Below, piece by piece: positions 1 through 7,004 of a DNA stretch of 25,379 nucleotides. How positions within the stretch are numbered: the stretch's first letter is position 1; each line of letters starts with the position of its first letter. A program made the translations under genes and the position numbers. The DNA comes from a virus, in the IMG/VR virus record IMGVR_UViG_3300044716_000444, positions 1 to 25,379 of that record; one strand, 5' to 3'. Under the pieces are notes generated by a model. The model did not search any database, was not told the origin of the DNA, and saw only the letters and a program-made list of their open reading frames with translations.

Positions 1-68
1 ATACCGTTCAATTTATTTATCATCCAGTTATCGAGCTTTTTGGGCTTTACTGGGAATGTGAATTTCAT
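1..68 (-). CDS. Partial gene running off the left edge, unknown
   Basis: The first 22 codons of a leftward gene are visible, starting MKFTFPVKPKKLDNWMINKL. The ATG at 68-66 directly follows the mini-hairpin GGAGCGTAGCTC, whose GGAG can serve as ribosome binding site. The upstream gene ends 11 bases earlier, so this is the next cistron of the same operon. The rest of the gene lies outside the window and I do not recognise the fragment. Confidence 0.6.
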   Translation of the reverse strand, partial: MKFTFPVKPKKLDNWMINKLNG

Positions 69-79
69 GAGCTACGCTC

Positions 80-370
80 CTAATAAAGGTCAGCCAAATA
101 GCCGACAAGACCAAAAAGAACAGTAGAACCAGTAACAAAGGAGACTTTTGATAAAAGTCGTCTGGATACGTTGGTTTTGAAGTAAGCCAGCCAGACCCAG
201 CATTCGCCTAGAACCCCGATGATGATTAAGATCTTAGAGATTGTCATGGCTTCGTCTCTCTTTTTAGCTTCCGCCTGTTTAGGCTCAGTGGGGAAAGTGG
301 TAGGCACTTCCTTGAGGCTAGCTGGTGGATCTTTTCTAATTGCATCATAATATGCTGCACTAAATGACAT
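80..370 (-). CDS. Small two-helix membrane protein, holin-sized
   Basis: A 96-residue protein starting MSFSAAYYDAIRKDPPASLK. I chose the ATG at 370 because it has AAGGA 9 bases upstream and follows the polymerase stop codon by 13 bases. A longer in-frame start would overlap the polymerase gene. A soluble, proline-rich N-terminus of about 40 residues is followed by two hydrophobic stretches (about residues 45-63 and 75-93), so two membrane helices are likely. Size and topology would fit a holin or another small phage inner-membrane protein, but that is inference from topology only. An internal ATG preceded by GACGAAGCC could be an alternative start giving only the membrane part. Confidence 0.7.
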   Translation of the reverse strand: MSFSAAYYDAIRKDPPASLKEVPTTFPTEPKQAEAKKRDEAMTISKILIIIGVLGECWVWLAYFKTNVSRRLLSKVSFVTGSTVLFGLVGYLADLY

Positions 371-383
371 GGCTAAAGTCCTT

Positions 384-2729
384 TTACAATTCTGTACATC
401 GATCAATCACGAAAGATTTCTTTTTACCGAGTTCGCCGTAGATCGCAACCATCGCCCCGTCGAACATAAATCTTCCAAACTGCTCATATTGGTCAGCAAA
501 ACAGACCAAATTATCTATCTCTGCCGTATCATCAGATACGGTCAAGAACGCCATCTTCTTGTCTGACGACTTAATAATGTGCTCCTTAACCTCTGTGATA
601 CGAACAAAGATGGTCCTCTTGCCCGGCTTGCCTCTCATAATCTCTTTACAGGTGGTATCTGCTATACCCGCAGCTAAGCAAGCATCCATATAGCTACACG
701 AAAGAGTAATTCCGATAGCTGCCTCCTCAGACGCCGCGATTTTCCCCGGCAGGTCATGTAAGATTCTACCCGGATTTGTCAAGCGTTCAAGGATAATCTT
801 GAGTTTTTCGACTCTTCCTTTGGTGGCACAGGCTCCACCTTCCTTTTTGAGGCCACAAGCGGCCTCCAACGCCGCCGCAGGCGACTCAAACGATTTGTCG
901 GAGAAGAAAGTCAGTTCCTTATCAGACAAATCAGAGAAACACTCGTAGTAGTGCAACAGGGCTGCTCGGGATACGCCAAGGTAATGGAAGCACCCACAGT
1001 TAATCAGCGCCTCGCAGGTCCTCTTGTTCACGTTGGGTAGGATCTCGGTCAGGTAGGTGACGAGTGAGGCTCGTACCCCGTGAGTTCGCATGAGTGAGAA
1101 CAGCTTCTCCAGTTCCCTATTGGCGACCCCCTTGATATGAGATAGGCCGAAGACCACTGCATCGTCCTTTATGAAGAAACCTTCGGTGAGGTACTCACAG
1201 GAAGGCGGCAAGATCTCGACATTATCGAGCTTGGCTGAAAGCACTAGATTTCGTACTTCCTCATGTGGATCTAACTTATGCGATGAGTATTTAAGCCATG
1301 TCTTGTAGAAGTCTAGCTTCTTATGTGCTTTAATATAGGCTGACCAATAACACGGGTAGCTATAACTAATTCCGTGACTTTTATTGAACAGATATCTGGC
1401 ACTAGCTTTAATATCTGTGAACAATTTCACAGCATCTTCCTTTGAAATTACCCCCTTCTTTTCGCAGCCAGCAACGAATTTTGCTTCGAGCGAGAAGAGG
1501 AGTTTGGCATCCTTTTTACCGACTGATTTCATCAATTTAATTGAATCGGCACTATTGAAGCCAGCGAGTTTCTTAGCAATATTCAAAAGGGTCTCCTGAT
1601 ATACTAAAACCCCATAGGTATCAATAACACGATTGATCGCATTATCCTCTACAGGCTCTATTCCATTCTTCCTGTCTGCGTAAACCTTAGGCGAACTACC
1701 GGGACGAATCACGGAGATCACCGCAGAAAGCTCTTCTTCGTTTCGTGGGCGGATTTCTTTAGCCCAGTCTCTTCCTAGATGGTTTTCAATCTGGAAGCAG
1801 CCCTTAGTGTTTCCGCTACAGATAACATCCCATGTTTCTTCATCAGTAAAAGGGACATTCACAATGTCAGGACCATAGGCCTCCTGAATCTTATTGAGAA
1901 TGTCCACTCCTAGAAAGTCGAACTTTACTAGCCCTGCCTTTTCCAGCCATGCCATATCGAAGGCAGCGATGGCCACCCCGTCTTTAGACAGGCACATAGG
2001 ACTTACGTCAGCCACTCTCTCAGAGGAAATGATTACGCCCGCCGCGTGTTTGCCTTGATTCTGAAAGGTGCCCTCTAAGGCGATCGCCATGCGAAAAATA
2101 TCGGCGTAATCGCCTACAAGAACTCCGTCCTCTAGTCTACAAAATTCTGATGTAGAAACAGCCCTATTAGGTTTAATCTTATCAGCGGCTGCTGGGTTTT
2201 CTAGGACCCATGTGATAATAGACTCATCTCCGCTTTCTTCCATTTTGTCGGAGACTGCGGCTTGATCGGGGATTGCTTCGGTAACAAGGCCCATTGTCTC
2301 AAAGTCGTAGCCGCCTATTGCACGCATTACGCCTTTAATGGCCGAACGCCCAGACAGCCGCCCGAAGGTTGTAATCTGGCAGACTTTGTCTGCCCCATAT
2401 TTGTCTCTGACATAATCGATTGCTTTCTCACGATAGTCCGTAGGAAAGTCTACGTCGATATCTGGCAGAGTAGTAGCACGAGACGTAAATGCACATGGCT
2501 TAGTGAGATCGATTTTATCGACCTTACCGGCCAAGTACATTATGTACGAATTCTTTGAATTCGAACGGTCGAGTTCTACATTTTTTATAATGTGCTCGTA
2601 GTAGTCTTTACCATCCGGTAACGAATCACGCAGTGATTCTTCTTCCAGTAAAAAGGAAGTGGCTCCACCATCAGAGATTTCTAGGTGACGTTCTAGGGAA
2701 GTGATTTGTTCTGGAGAAAGTCCGGTCAT
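384..2729 (-). CDS. dnaE-C: DNA polymerase III alpha (DnaE-type), C-terminal piece of a split polymerase
   Basis: This 781-residue protein is the catalytic C-terminal part of a bacterial-type replicative polymerase. It begins with about 88 residues I cannot match, then enters DnaE exactly at the catalytic motif LPDIDVDF (D90, D92), followed by KVCQITTFGRLSGRSAIK, GKHAAGVIIS, GLVKFDFLG (third catalytic Asp, D271), VLVYQE, SVGKKD and FNKSHGISYSYPCYW. The last ~80 residues fit the OB fold. The PHP domain and the GRGSSAG part of the palm are absent here and encoded at 10323-11306. Both pieces are needed for a whole polymerase. No intein motifs appear at the break, so the halves probably associate non-covalently. 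The ATG at 2729 is preceded by AAGG within the hairpin AAGGCGAAGCC. Confidence 0.95.
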   Translation of the reverse strand: MTGLSPEQITSLERHLEISDGGATSFLLEEESLRDSLPDGKDYYEHIIKNVELDRSNSKNSYIMYLAGKVDKIDLTKPCAFTSRATTLPDIDVDFPTDYREKAIDYVRDKYGADKVCQITTFGRLSGRSAIKGVMRAIGGYDFETMGLVTEAIPDQAAVSDKMEESGDESIITWVLENPAAADKIKPNRAVSTSEFCRLEDGVLVGDYADIFRMAIALEGTFQNQGKHAAGVIISSERVADVSPMCLSKDGVAIAAFDMAWLEKAGLVKFDFLGVDILNKIQEAYGPDIVNVPFTDEETWDVICSGNTKGCFQIENHLGRDWAKEIRPRNEEELSAVISVIRPGSSPKVYADRKNGIEPVEDNAINRVIDTYGVLVYQETLLNIAKKLAGFNSADSIKLMKSVGKKDAKLLFSLEAKFVAGCEKKGVISKEDAVKLFTDIKASARYLFNKSHGISYSYPCYWSAYIKAHKKLDFYKTWLKYSSHKLDPHEEVRNLVLSAKLDNVEILPPSCEYLTEGFFIKDDAVVFGLSHIKGVANRELEKLFSLMRTHGVRASLVTYLTEILPNVNKRTCEALINCGCFHYLGVSRAALLHYYECFSDLSDKELTFFSDKSFESPAAALEAACGLKKEGGACATKGRVEKLKIILERLTNPGRILHDLPGKIAASEEAAIGITLSCSYMDACLAAGIADTTCKEIMRGKPGKRTIFVRITEVKEHIIKSSDKKMAFLTVSDDTAEIDNLVCFADQYEQFGRFMFDGAMVAIYGELGKKKSFVIDRCTEL

Positions 2730-2730
2730 T

Positions 2731-2739
2731 GGCTTCGCC
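2731..2739 (-). promoter_or_regulatory. GGCGAAGCC mini-hairpin in the polymerase ribosome-binding region
   Basis: On the coding strand GGC-GAA-GCC sits directly between the stop of the upstream gene and the polymerase ATG, overlapping the only Shine-Dalgarno-like AAGG. The GCGAAGC core is known as an unusually stable DNA mini-hairpin with a sheared G-A loop. The same element recurs before other genes in the window. A role in tuning translation or acting as a single-stranded DNA mark is inference. Confidence 0.5.
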
Positions 2740-2976
2740 TTATGAAATAAAAGTTTGTTCAGTGGCGATTATATCACCAGATTGATTTAAGGCAACTATG
2801 ATTCCGACACCAAATAAGCCACCTTCAGCACCAGAGAAGGATAGTATGATTGCGTCAGGTCCAGCCTTTTCCCGCATTCTCTCGACTATGTCTCGATGGA
2901 ATGGTATAACTTCATCATCTGGCCTTTTCTCTATGGAGACCCTTCTCCAATCTTTGATCATATCAAATAGTGTCAT
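2740..2976 (-). CDS. Small orphan with an MTLxxxI N-terminus
   Basis: A 78-residue protein starting MTLFDMIKDWRR. The ATG overlaps the upstream stop as ATGA and GGAGG lies immediately before it. A TTG three codons upstream is an alternative start. No known fold is recognised. Its N-terminal MTL-aromatic-(D/E)-hydrophobic-I-K-D pattern resembles those of the products at 4232-4642 and 4639-4758, suggesting a small local paralogue family. The C-terminal half (GGLFGVGIIVALN) is strand-like. Confidence 0.7.
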   Translation of the reverse strand: MTLFDMIKDWRRVSIEKRPDDEVIPFHRDIVERMREKAGPDAIILSFSGAEGGLFGVGIIVALNQSGDIIATEQTFIS

Positions 2977-3221
2977 CCTCCGCAACTCCCGAAAGGTCTA
3001 CCCAAGATTCCGCTAAGATCATCATAAGAGTAGGCATCTCTTATTGCTTGTTCTTCTTCTTTCATTAATTGATCTATCATATCTTGCCCATTTTTAACCT
3101 GAGCAAGTGCGACCTGAAGCCGTATGCTTGATTTTAGATGTTTCGGATAGTCCGCCTCCAATGCTTCGGAAGGAGATCCACGCTTTTCTTTCCAATAGTC
3201 CCACATGTGCGGATTTTCCAT
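2973..3221 (-). CDS. Small charged orphan protein
   Basis: An 82-residue protein starting MENPHMWDYWKEKRGSPSEA, with a mainly helical, Lys/Glu-rich middle (about residues 26-60) and ending GRPFGSCGG. The ATG at 3221 has no strong Shine-Dalgarno. GGCGGAG lies well upstream at the end of the preceding gene. The stop overlaps the next start (ATGA), so the two are translationally coupled. I recognise no family. Confidence 0.65.
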   Translation of the reverse strand: MENPHMWDYWKEKRGSPSEALEADYPKHLKSSIRLQVALAQVKNGQDMIDQLMKEEEQAIRDAYSYDDLSGILGRPFGSCGG

Positions 3222-3238
3222 AGTCGTAACAGCAGAGT

Positions 3239-3547
3239 TTAGCTCCGCCAGCCCTTCTCTTTTACTGTGAGGCGAAGCCTCCTACCAAGTTGGCCAAATT
3301 TTCGAATAGGTTTGCGAGTGTCTACTGAGTCTACTTTAATCCATGGTCGTAGATCGTTTATATGGATAATCTCCATTGGCAACTCTTCGTCTGCTGTCAT
3401 GCCCATATCGCAGATGCATAACCCATCAAGAAATTCGACCATGATACAGACATGCTGACCCTCAAATGGACCGCGTAGTACAGTGGCTATCGCCCACTTG
3501 ATATCTTTCCCTCGTAGGGCTGAATCGGCTAGAGCGTGATTTCTCAT
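3239..3547 (-). CDS. Orphan phage protein, basic C-terminus
   Basis: A 102-residue protein starting MRNHALADSALRGKDIKWAI. I chose the ATG at 3547, which lies one base after the TAA of the zinc-finger gene. A longer in-frame start would overlap that gene by about 70 bases. The middle is beta-like (HVCIMVEFLDGLCICDMG) and the last ~30 residues are basic (RKFGQLGRRLRLTVKEK). No known family is recognised. A copy of CAGTAAAAGAGAAG lies near the 3' end. Confidence 0.65.
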   Translation of the reverse strand: MRNHALADSALRGKDIKWAIATVLRGPFEGQHVCIMVEFLDGLCICDMGMTADEELPMEIIHINDLRPWIKVDSVDTRKPIRKFGQLGRRLRLTVKEKGWRS

Positions 3548-3548
3548 A

Positions 3549-3776
3549 TTAGCACCCACATGGTTGGGAGGTATGGGCTTCGAGAGCCACAGTAATTTGT
3601 TCATCGCCATCGCCACCAATAGTATGCTCGCCGCAGGCGAGACACATGTTGACTATGAGTTCTGGGACCAGAACTCTATGTACGATCCCACCAGATTTGC
3701 ATTGCCAAACCTGATCTTTTAGCACAGTTTTTGTGCTCGGTTGCTTACAATTGAAGCATGGACTTACGTGAGACAT
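3549..3776 (-). CDS. YgiT/MqsA-type zinc-finger protein
   Basis: A 75-residue protein with CFNCKQ at residues 7-12 and CLACGEH at about 45-51, separated by a strand-rich linker ending in PELIVNM. This is the layout of YgiT-type zinc fingers: CxxC, about 35 residues, xxPxxxCxxCGE. The family includes the N-terminal half of the antitoxin MqsA and many free-standing phage and bacterial proteins. The MqsA helix-turn-helix domain is missing, so an antitoxin role should not be assumed. ATG at 3776 with AAGGA upstream. Confidence 0.75.
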   Translation of the reverse strand: MSHVSPCFNCKQPSTKTVLKDQVWQCKSGGIVHRVLVPELIVNMCLACGEHTIGGDGDEQITVALEAHTSQPCGC

Positions 3777-3785
3777 GGGAGTTCC

Positions 3786-4232
3786 TTAGTTTGATCCTGC
3801 TCGCCAGAGCAGATTATTATAGAGCAACGCGAAGCTATTGCAAGTGACTTCGTCGCGAGTTTCGTAAAGAACGTGGGCGATTTCGTGGAACACGGTAAAA
3901 GTGAAGTCTTTCATCCCGCACCCCTCATGCGTTACCGATACCGGATTGGTGGCTAAGCCGAGCAGGCACATCTGGTTGTTTAGGGATGGCTGACGATATA
4001 CCTGCTTGTGGTAAAGAAGCTCGCCATTCTCGTCTGAATATGCTGCCACGTACTTCTTGTCAGAGGTATACTCCTTGTAGTACTTGAGCATCTCTTCCCA
4101 TTCAGTGGGCCAGATACCTTGCATCATGTCGAGGCCTGAATTGTAGACCGTAACCTCAGGAATATACATGCCGATTTTGGCTAGGCTTTGTTTTGCCTTT
4201 TCGGCGAGATAGATGGCAGTTAGCTGATTCAC
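3786..4232 (-). CDS. HExxH zinc metallopeptidase-like protein
   Basis: A 148-residue protein with a gluzincin-type zinc motif, TVFHEIAHVLYETRDEVTCN, near residues 115-134. HEIAH supplies two metal-binding His and the catalytic Glu, and the downstream Glu in RDEV could be the third ligand. Short proteins of this kind resemble ImmA/IrrE-type or reprolysin-like phage peptidases, and I cannot decide which. I chose the GTG at 4232 (TAGTG overlap with the preceding stop, GGGGTG upstream). A GTG at 4241 is also possible. The substrate is unknown. Confidence 0.75.
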   Translation of the reverse strand: MNQLTAIYLAEKAKQSLAKIGMYIPEVTVYNSGLDMMQGIWPTEWEEMLKYYKEYTSDKKYVAAYSDENGELLYHKQVYRQPSLNNQMCLLGLATNPVSVTHEGCGMKDFTFTVFHEIAHVLYETRDEVTCNSFALLYNNLLWRAGSN

Positions 4233-4642
4233 TAGTAGCACCCCAAAATGGCTTTATCTTTACTGGCCGCGACGATGATATTTTTTCTTTCATATGCCAG
4301 ACTCCCACCCATCTTCTTGTAGAAGTCCAAATATGTCCCGTCTGACCCATCATCGTTCTTATTTAGTCCGGTTACAAACTCGACTTCGATCCCATATAGC
4401 GTATTTACGTGTCCGGGACCAGTTTTTGGCCAAGCTTCTGTGTATGGTAGGAGCACCATAATCTCTGGAAGTTGGTTTATGTCTATGAATAGTGTCTCTG
4501 GTTCTATGTTATTTCTTTTAGCTATCGCTATAAGTAGGCAGATAAGTCTTTTAGAGATCCTACCTTTGAACGAGTCAGAGTCTATGTCATATACCATAAT
4601 GTCTCTATCGAGACCATCTTTGATGAGTTCGTATAGAGTCAA
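4232..4642 (-). CDS. Orphan, MTLYELIKD family N-terminus
   Basis: A 136-residue protein read from a TTG at 4642, giving MTLYELIKDGLDRDIMVYDI. GGGAGG lies seven bases upstream, and the TTG overlaps the stop of the 39-residue gene as TTGA. A TTG five codons upstream is a less likely alternative. The N-terminus resembles those of the products at 2740-2976 and 4639-4758. The rest is mixed alpha/beta with an acidic segment (NKNDDGSDGTYLDFY). The function is unknown. Confidence 0.65.
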   Translation of the reverse strand: MTLYELIKDGLDRDIMVYDIDSDSFKGRISKRLICLLIAIAKRNNIEPETLFIDINQLPEIMVLLPYTEAWPKTGPGHVNTLYGIEVEFVTGLNKNDDGSDGTYLDFYKKMGGSLAYERKNIIVAASKDKAILGCY

Positions 4643-4758
4643 AGCTTTGCCTCCCAATTTTGTATCAGATCGTCATCTGATGCCTTAATGACTTGGCTAT
4701 CGCCAAAACCAGCATCGACCAAATTTTGACATTGTTCAAGTAGTTCTCTTAGTGTCAT
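4639..4758 (-). CDS. 39-residue orphan, MTLRELL N-terminus
   Basis: A very short gene encoding MTLRELLEQCQNLVDAGFGD followed by SQVIKASDDDLIQNWEAKL. It fills the gap between two neighbours with a stop/start overlap (TTGA) downstream and a 23-base overlap upstream. The pattern, a short helix and then a loop leading into a strand with Asp and Val, is like small phage proteins of the LIxxLxxLPPDAxV kind. No catalytic residues are visible. Support comes from tight packing and the shared N-terminus with its neighbours. Confidence 0.6.
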   Translation of the reverse strand: MTLRELLEQCQNLVDAGFGDSQVIKASDDDLIQNWEAKL

Positions 4759-4906
4759 CGAGTGGCTCCCATAAGTTAATTGACATAATTGCTTCTTTAA
4801 GGGCTATATTTGTAGCCGATCGAGTTGCCAATACGGAGTGTGACTGGCCGCATGGGCCAGTGCAGTAGTGCTTCCTAAGAGCCTCTAGTCTCTCGACAAG
4901 CGACAT
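4736..4906 (-). CDS. Small orphan with a CTGPCGQSH motif
   Basis: A 56-residue protein from the ATG at 4906 (MSLVERLEALRKHYCTGPCG), with GGTGGGG five bases upstream. An ATG at 4942 with GAGGG upstream would add 12 residues and overlap the preceding gene, so the start is uncertain. The two Cys in CTGPCG could bind metal or form a disulfide, but no second pair is present. No family is recognised. Confidence 0.6.
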   Translation of the reverse strand: MSLVERLEALRKHYCTGPCGQSHSVLATRSATNIALKEAIMSINLWEPLDDTKRTT

Positions 4907-4928
4907 CTTGCCCCACCTCAGTGGGTCT

Positions 4929-5234
4929 TTAATCCACAGCATGCTCGGTTCCCTCGCGTAAATCGATGATCCTGACTTCTCTTCGATCAGACATGATCTC
5001 TCGGCTTAGCTTCTTGGCATACACCTGAGCGGCTTCAAGAGTCTCATACCTTCTGTTGCCATGCCATTCCGTTAGGAAGAATAGCGGCACATACTTGACT
5101 TGCGTGTATCTGGTCTCTACAATAAAAGGCTTATCAACCTTCTTTGGCTTCGCCCTAGTTCTAGTCTCATCCGAGGCATGAAATGCCTCCTCTTTTCGAT
5201 CGTTGGGGGATTTTTCCCAGTCATTCCGCGACAT
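4929..5234 (-). CDS. Orphan, charged
   Basis: A 101-residue protein beginning MSRNDWEKSPNDRKEEAF. The first ~38 residues are highly charged and probably disordered. The rest looks like a small alpha/beta fold (FIVETRYTQVKYVPLFFLTE, then YETLEAAQVYAKKLSREI). The ATG at 5234 has AAGGAA eight bases upstream. The gene overlaps the upstream gene by 14 bases. It contains an internal GGCGAAGCC. The function is unknown. Confidence 0.7.
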   Translation of the reverse strand: MSRNDWEKSPNDRKEEAFHASDETRTRAKPKKVDKPFIVETRYTQVKYVPLFFLTEWHGNRRYETLEAAQVYAKKLSREIMSDRREVRIIDLREGTEHAVD

Positions 5235-5481
5235 GATTTTCCTTTACTACAACATCCCACTCTGAAATTGGGAGTAGTTCCATGAATGGGTAATAGCGTT
5301 TACCGCAGTAGTAAGGTGGGTAGCCACTGTCAAGAAGAATAGGCATCATCTCTTCCTCTTCCTCTCGGAATTTAGGAGACCATCCGTTTACTCCTACGAT
5401 GCCGCCATTGATCCTCATGGCTTTCTGCTTGAAGGTAAGGCCGGTAGGCTTATGGATCAGTTTGAATTTAGGTCCTCGCAT
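5221..5481 (-). CDS. Orphan protein
   Basis: An 86-residue protein starting MRGPKFKLIHKPTGLTFKQK, with a Glu-rich stretch (FREEEEEMM, about residues 39-47) and an aromatic-rich part (YPPYYCGKRYYPF). The ATG at 5481 is preceded by AGAGG fused to the mini-hairpin GGCGAAGCC. It overlaps the upstream gene by 25 bases and the downstream gene by 14. The fold resembles small phage proteins that begin with a strand reading 'xFKLIHKPTG', but I cannot name a family. Confidence 0.7.
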   Translation of the reverse strand: MRGPKFKLIHKPTGLTFKQKAMRINGGIVGVNGWSPKFREEEEEMMPILLDSGYPPYYCGKRYYPFMELLPISEWDVVVKENHVAE

Positions 5482-5954
5482 GGCTTCGCCTCTAGGCAGA
5501 TAGGATCTGTAGTGAAGTAAATATCGAATTCATCTATAGAACATTGTTCCCCGTCGAAATAGGCTTCGCCAATTTTGACACTCTTAGACTCAGATTCGTT
5601 CTCCTTAATCCTAGTTCCACGAAGAAGTAAGGTGTCACTCTTAAGAGCTTCTAGATATTCCGACAAGGTAATTCTTCTCATGCCTTCATATTCGAGGGCT
5701 TCGGTTCCGGCCTTATACCAACCATCCTCTCGGGCCACTAGGCCCACATAGATAGTGATACCAGCAATGCTCTGAATCTCTAGCATAAGGTGTAGGATAG
5801 CATCTTCAAGAGATCCGCCTATTGCTTCAGAGCTAAAGAATTGGTTCTCTGCCTTCCACCACGTCTCACCCCTAGGCCCCTTCTCCCAAAACTGGCAGAG
5901 TTCAGGAGACGGGGTCACTTCGAACAATTCTCTTTTACTGATCTGAAACTTCAT
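5457..5954 (-). CDS. Orphan protein, 165 residues
   Basis: Starts MKFQISKRELFEVTPSPELC. It is rich in aromatic residues early (CQFWEKGPRGETWWKAENQF) and mixed alpha/beta afterwards. The ATG at 5954 follows AGGGGGCGAAGCC, so the Shine-Dalgarno overlaps the recurring mini-hairpin. A copy of CAGTAAAAGAGAA lies at codons 6-9 and an internal GGCGAAGCC at about 5564. No known domain is recognised. Confidence 0.7.
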   Translation of the reverse strand: MKFQISKRELFEVTPSPELCQFWEKGPRGETWWKAENQFFSSEAIGGSLEDAILHLMLEIQSIAGITIYVGLVAREDGWYKAGTEALEYEGMRRITLSEYLEALKSDTLLLRGTRIKENESESKSVKIGEAYFDGEQCSIDEFDIYFTTDPICLEAKPCEDLNSN

Positions 5955-5965
5955 GGCTTCGCCCC

Positions 5966-6409
5966 CTAATTACTGACTATGCTGGATTTTTCGCCAATCT
6001 TATGATCCACAATACCTGCCACCCCTTCAAAATCAGGCAGGACGTCCCTAGTGGTCGGGAAGACTGGTGGGAATAGGAAATATTCACCCTTATTAAAATC
6101 CTGCAGGTCCTTTCCCTCACTAAGGAGGGATATCCCAATACTCCATATTTCCTCTGGAGGTATGGTGAAGTAGGCACTCCCGTATCTCTCCCACAATTTG
6201 AAGCTTTCCTCGATAGAGGATGGAACCCCTGTCCCAATGAGTCTTGCGGACTCCACGAACTCTTCCATGACTGACTTATGGACTGGCACGAAGGGGAACT
6301 GGGCAACCACACCAGCTAAGCTCTTTTGGAGAGCAACTATGTAGATATCCCTAATCCTATTGATAACTAGGATAGAGAGGCCCTCAAGTTGATATGCATT
6401 GCCAATCAT
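5966..6409 (-). CDS. Orphan protein, 147 residues
   Basis: I start this gene at the ATG at 6409, which overlaps the upstream TGA as ATGA, giving MIGNAYQLEGLSILVINRIR. A TTG 18 codons upstream would overlap the previous gene by about 58 bases. The predicted pattern is one strand, then a helix-rich middle (KSVMEEFVESARLIG), with an aromatic region YFLFPPVFPTTRDVLP near the C-terminus. The function is unknown. Confidence 0.65.
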   Translation of the reverse strand: MIGNAYQLEGLSILVINRIRDIYIVALQKSLAGVVAQFPFVPVHKSVMEEFVESARLIGTGVPSSIEESFKLWERYGSAYFTIPPEEIWSIGISLLSEGKDLQDFNKGEYFLFPPVFPTTRDVLPDFEGVAGIVDHKIGEKSSIVSN

Positions 6410-6657
6410 GTTCTCGTGCTTTTCAAAATTTTCCCATTGATTTCTGGGTAATTGGTAGCCCAAATTACAAACCGAGTGTATTCTCTTTTACCGGATTTCT
6501 CCAAGGTAAGAGCCAATAGTTCGGCATCTATGATGGTTGGACACCCAATGTCTGTACCATCTTCTCGGCCACTGTAGTGCTCATAACCAATTTCAACAAC
6601 TATGTCTGGATCGACATCGTTGAGGAACTCAACTAGGTCCTTGGCCTTGATCTTCAT
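6406..6657 (-). CDS. Small phage protein of the LVEFLNDVDPDIVVEI type
   Basis: An 83-residue protein starting MKIKAKDLVEFLNDVDPDIV. The helix-then-strand pattern KDLVEFLNDVDPDIVVEIGY is common in small phage and bacterial orphans (the LIxxLxxLPPDxxVxV type), which are short proteins of unknown function. The ATG overlaps the preceding TGA (ATGA) and the gene ends in an ATGA overlap with the next one. It contains one CGGTAAAAGAGAA copy. No catalytic residues are evident. Confidence 0.7.
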   Translation of the reverse strand: MKIKAKDLVEFLNDVDPDIVVEIGYEHYSGREDGTDIGCPTIIDAELLALTLEKSGKREYTRFVIWATNYPEINGKILKSTRT

Positions 6658-7004
6658 AGCGAGTACCATTCGTAGGATTCGACAGGAACTTTTTTAACCT
6701 CAGTAAACTCGTCAGCAGAGTGGGACATTTCCGCACCAGCGAACGAAGCGTACCACCCGTAAAACCTGATGAAGGCGACTTCTTCGTTTCTGGTAATCTT
6801 GATTACTGACCAATACTGGTCTCCCTGACCCTCGCCACCATGATGATCTTCCTCGAAGAACTCAAAGCCAAGAGCTTTCAGCTCCGGCATGATCTCGTAA
6901 TAGTCTCCGGGAACGTTCCCATGAAACATTTCAGAGGCCGCTGATGACCAATCATTCGTTGATGAAGCAATCGCTTCTTTTAAGTCTGCTACCAAAGTAC
7001 TCAT
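6654..7004 (-). CDS. Orphan protein, 116 residues
   Basis: Starts MSTLVADLKEAIASSTNDWS, with GGAGAAGTTTC directly before the ATG at 7004. It overlaps the nucleotidyltransferase-like gene upstream by 53 bases. The middle carries FFEEDHHGGEGQGDQYWSVI, followed by strand-like KITRNEEVAFIRFYGWYASF. This is a recurrent look of small phage proteins of unknown function. I assign no activity. Confidence 0.7.
   Translation of the reverse strand: MSTLVADLKEAIASSTNDWSSAASEMFHGNVPGDYYEIMPELKALGFEFFEEDHHGGEGQGDQYWSVIKITRNEEVAFIRFYGWYASFAGAEMSHSADEFTEVKKVPVESYEWYSL

Noticed and set aside
3549-4241. Toxin-antitoxin pair (YgiT-like zinc finger plus metallopeptidase)
   Set aside because: The zinc-finger protein lacks the DNA-binding half of MqsA and its neighbour is not an MqsR-like RNase. 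Adjacency alone is not enough.
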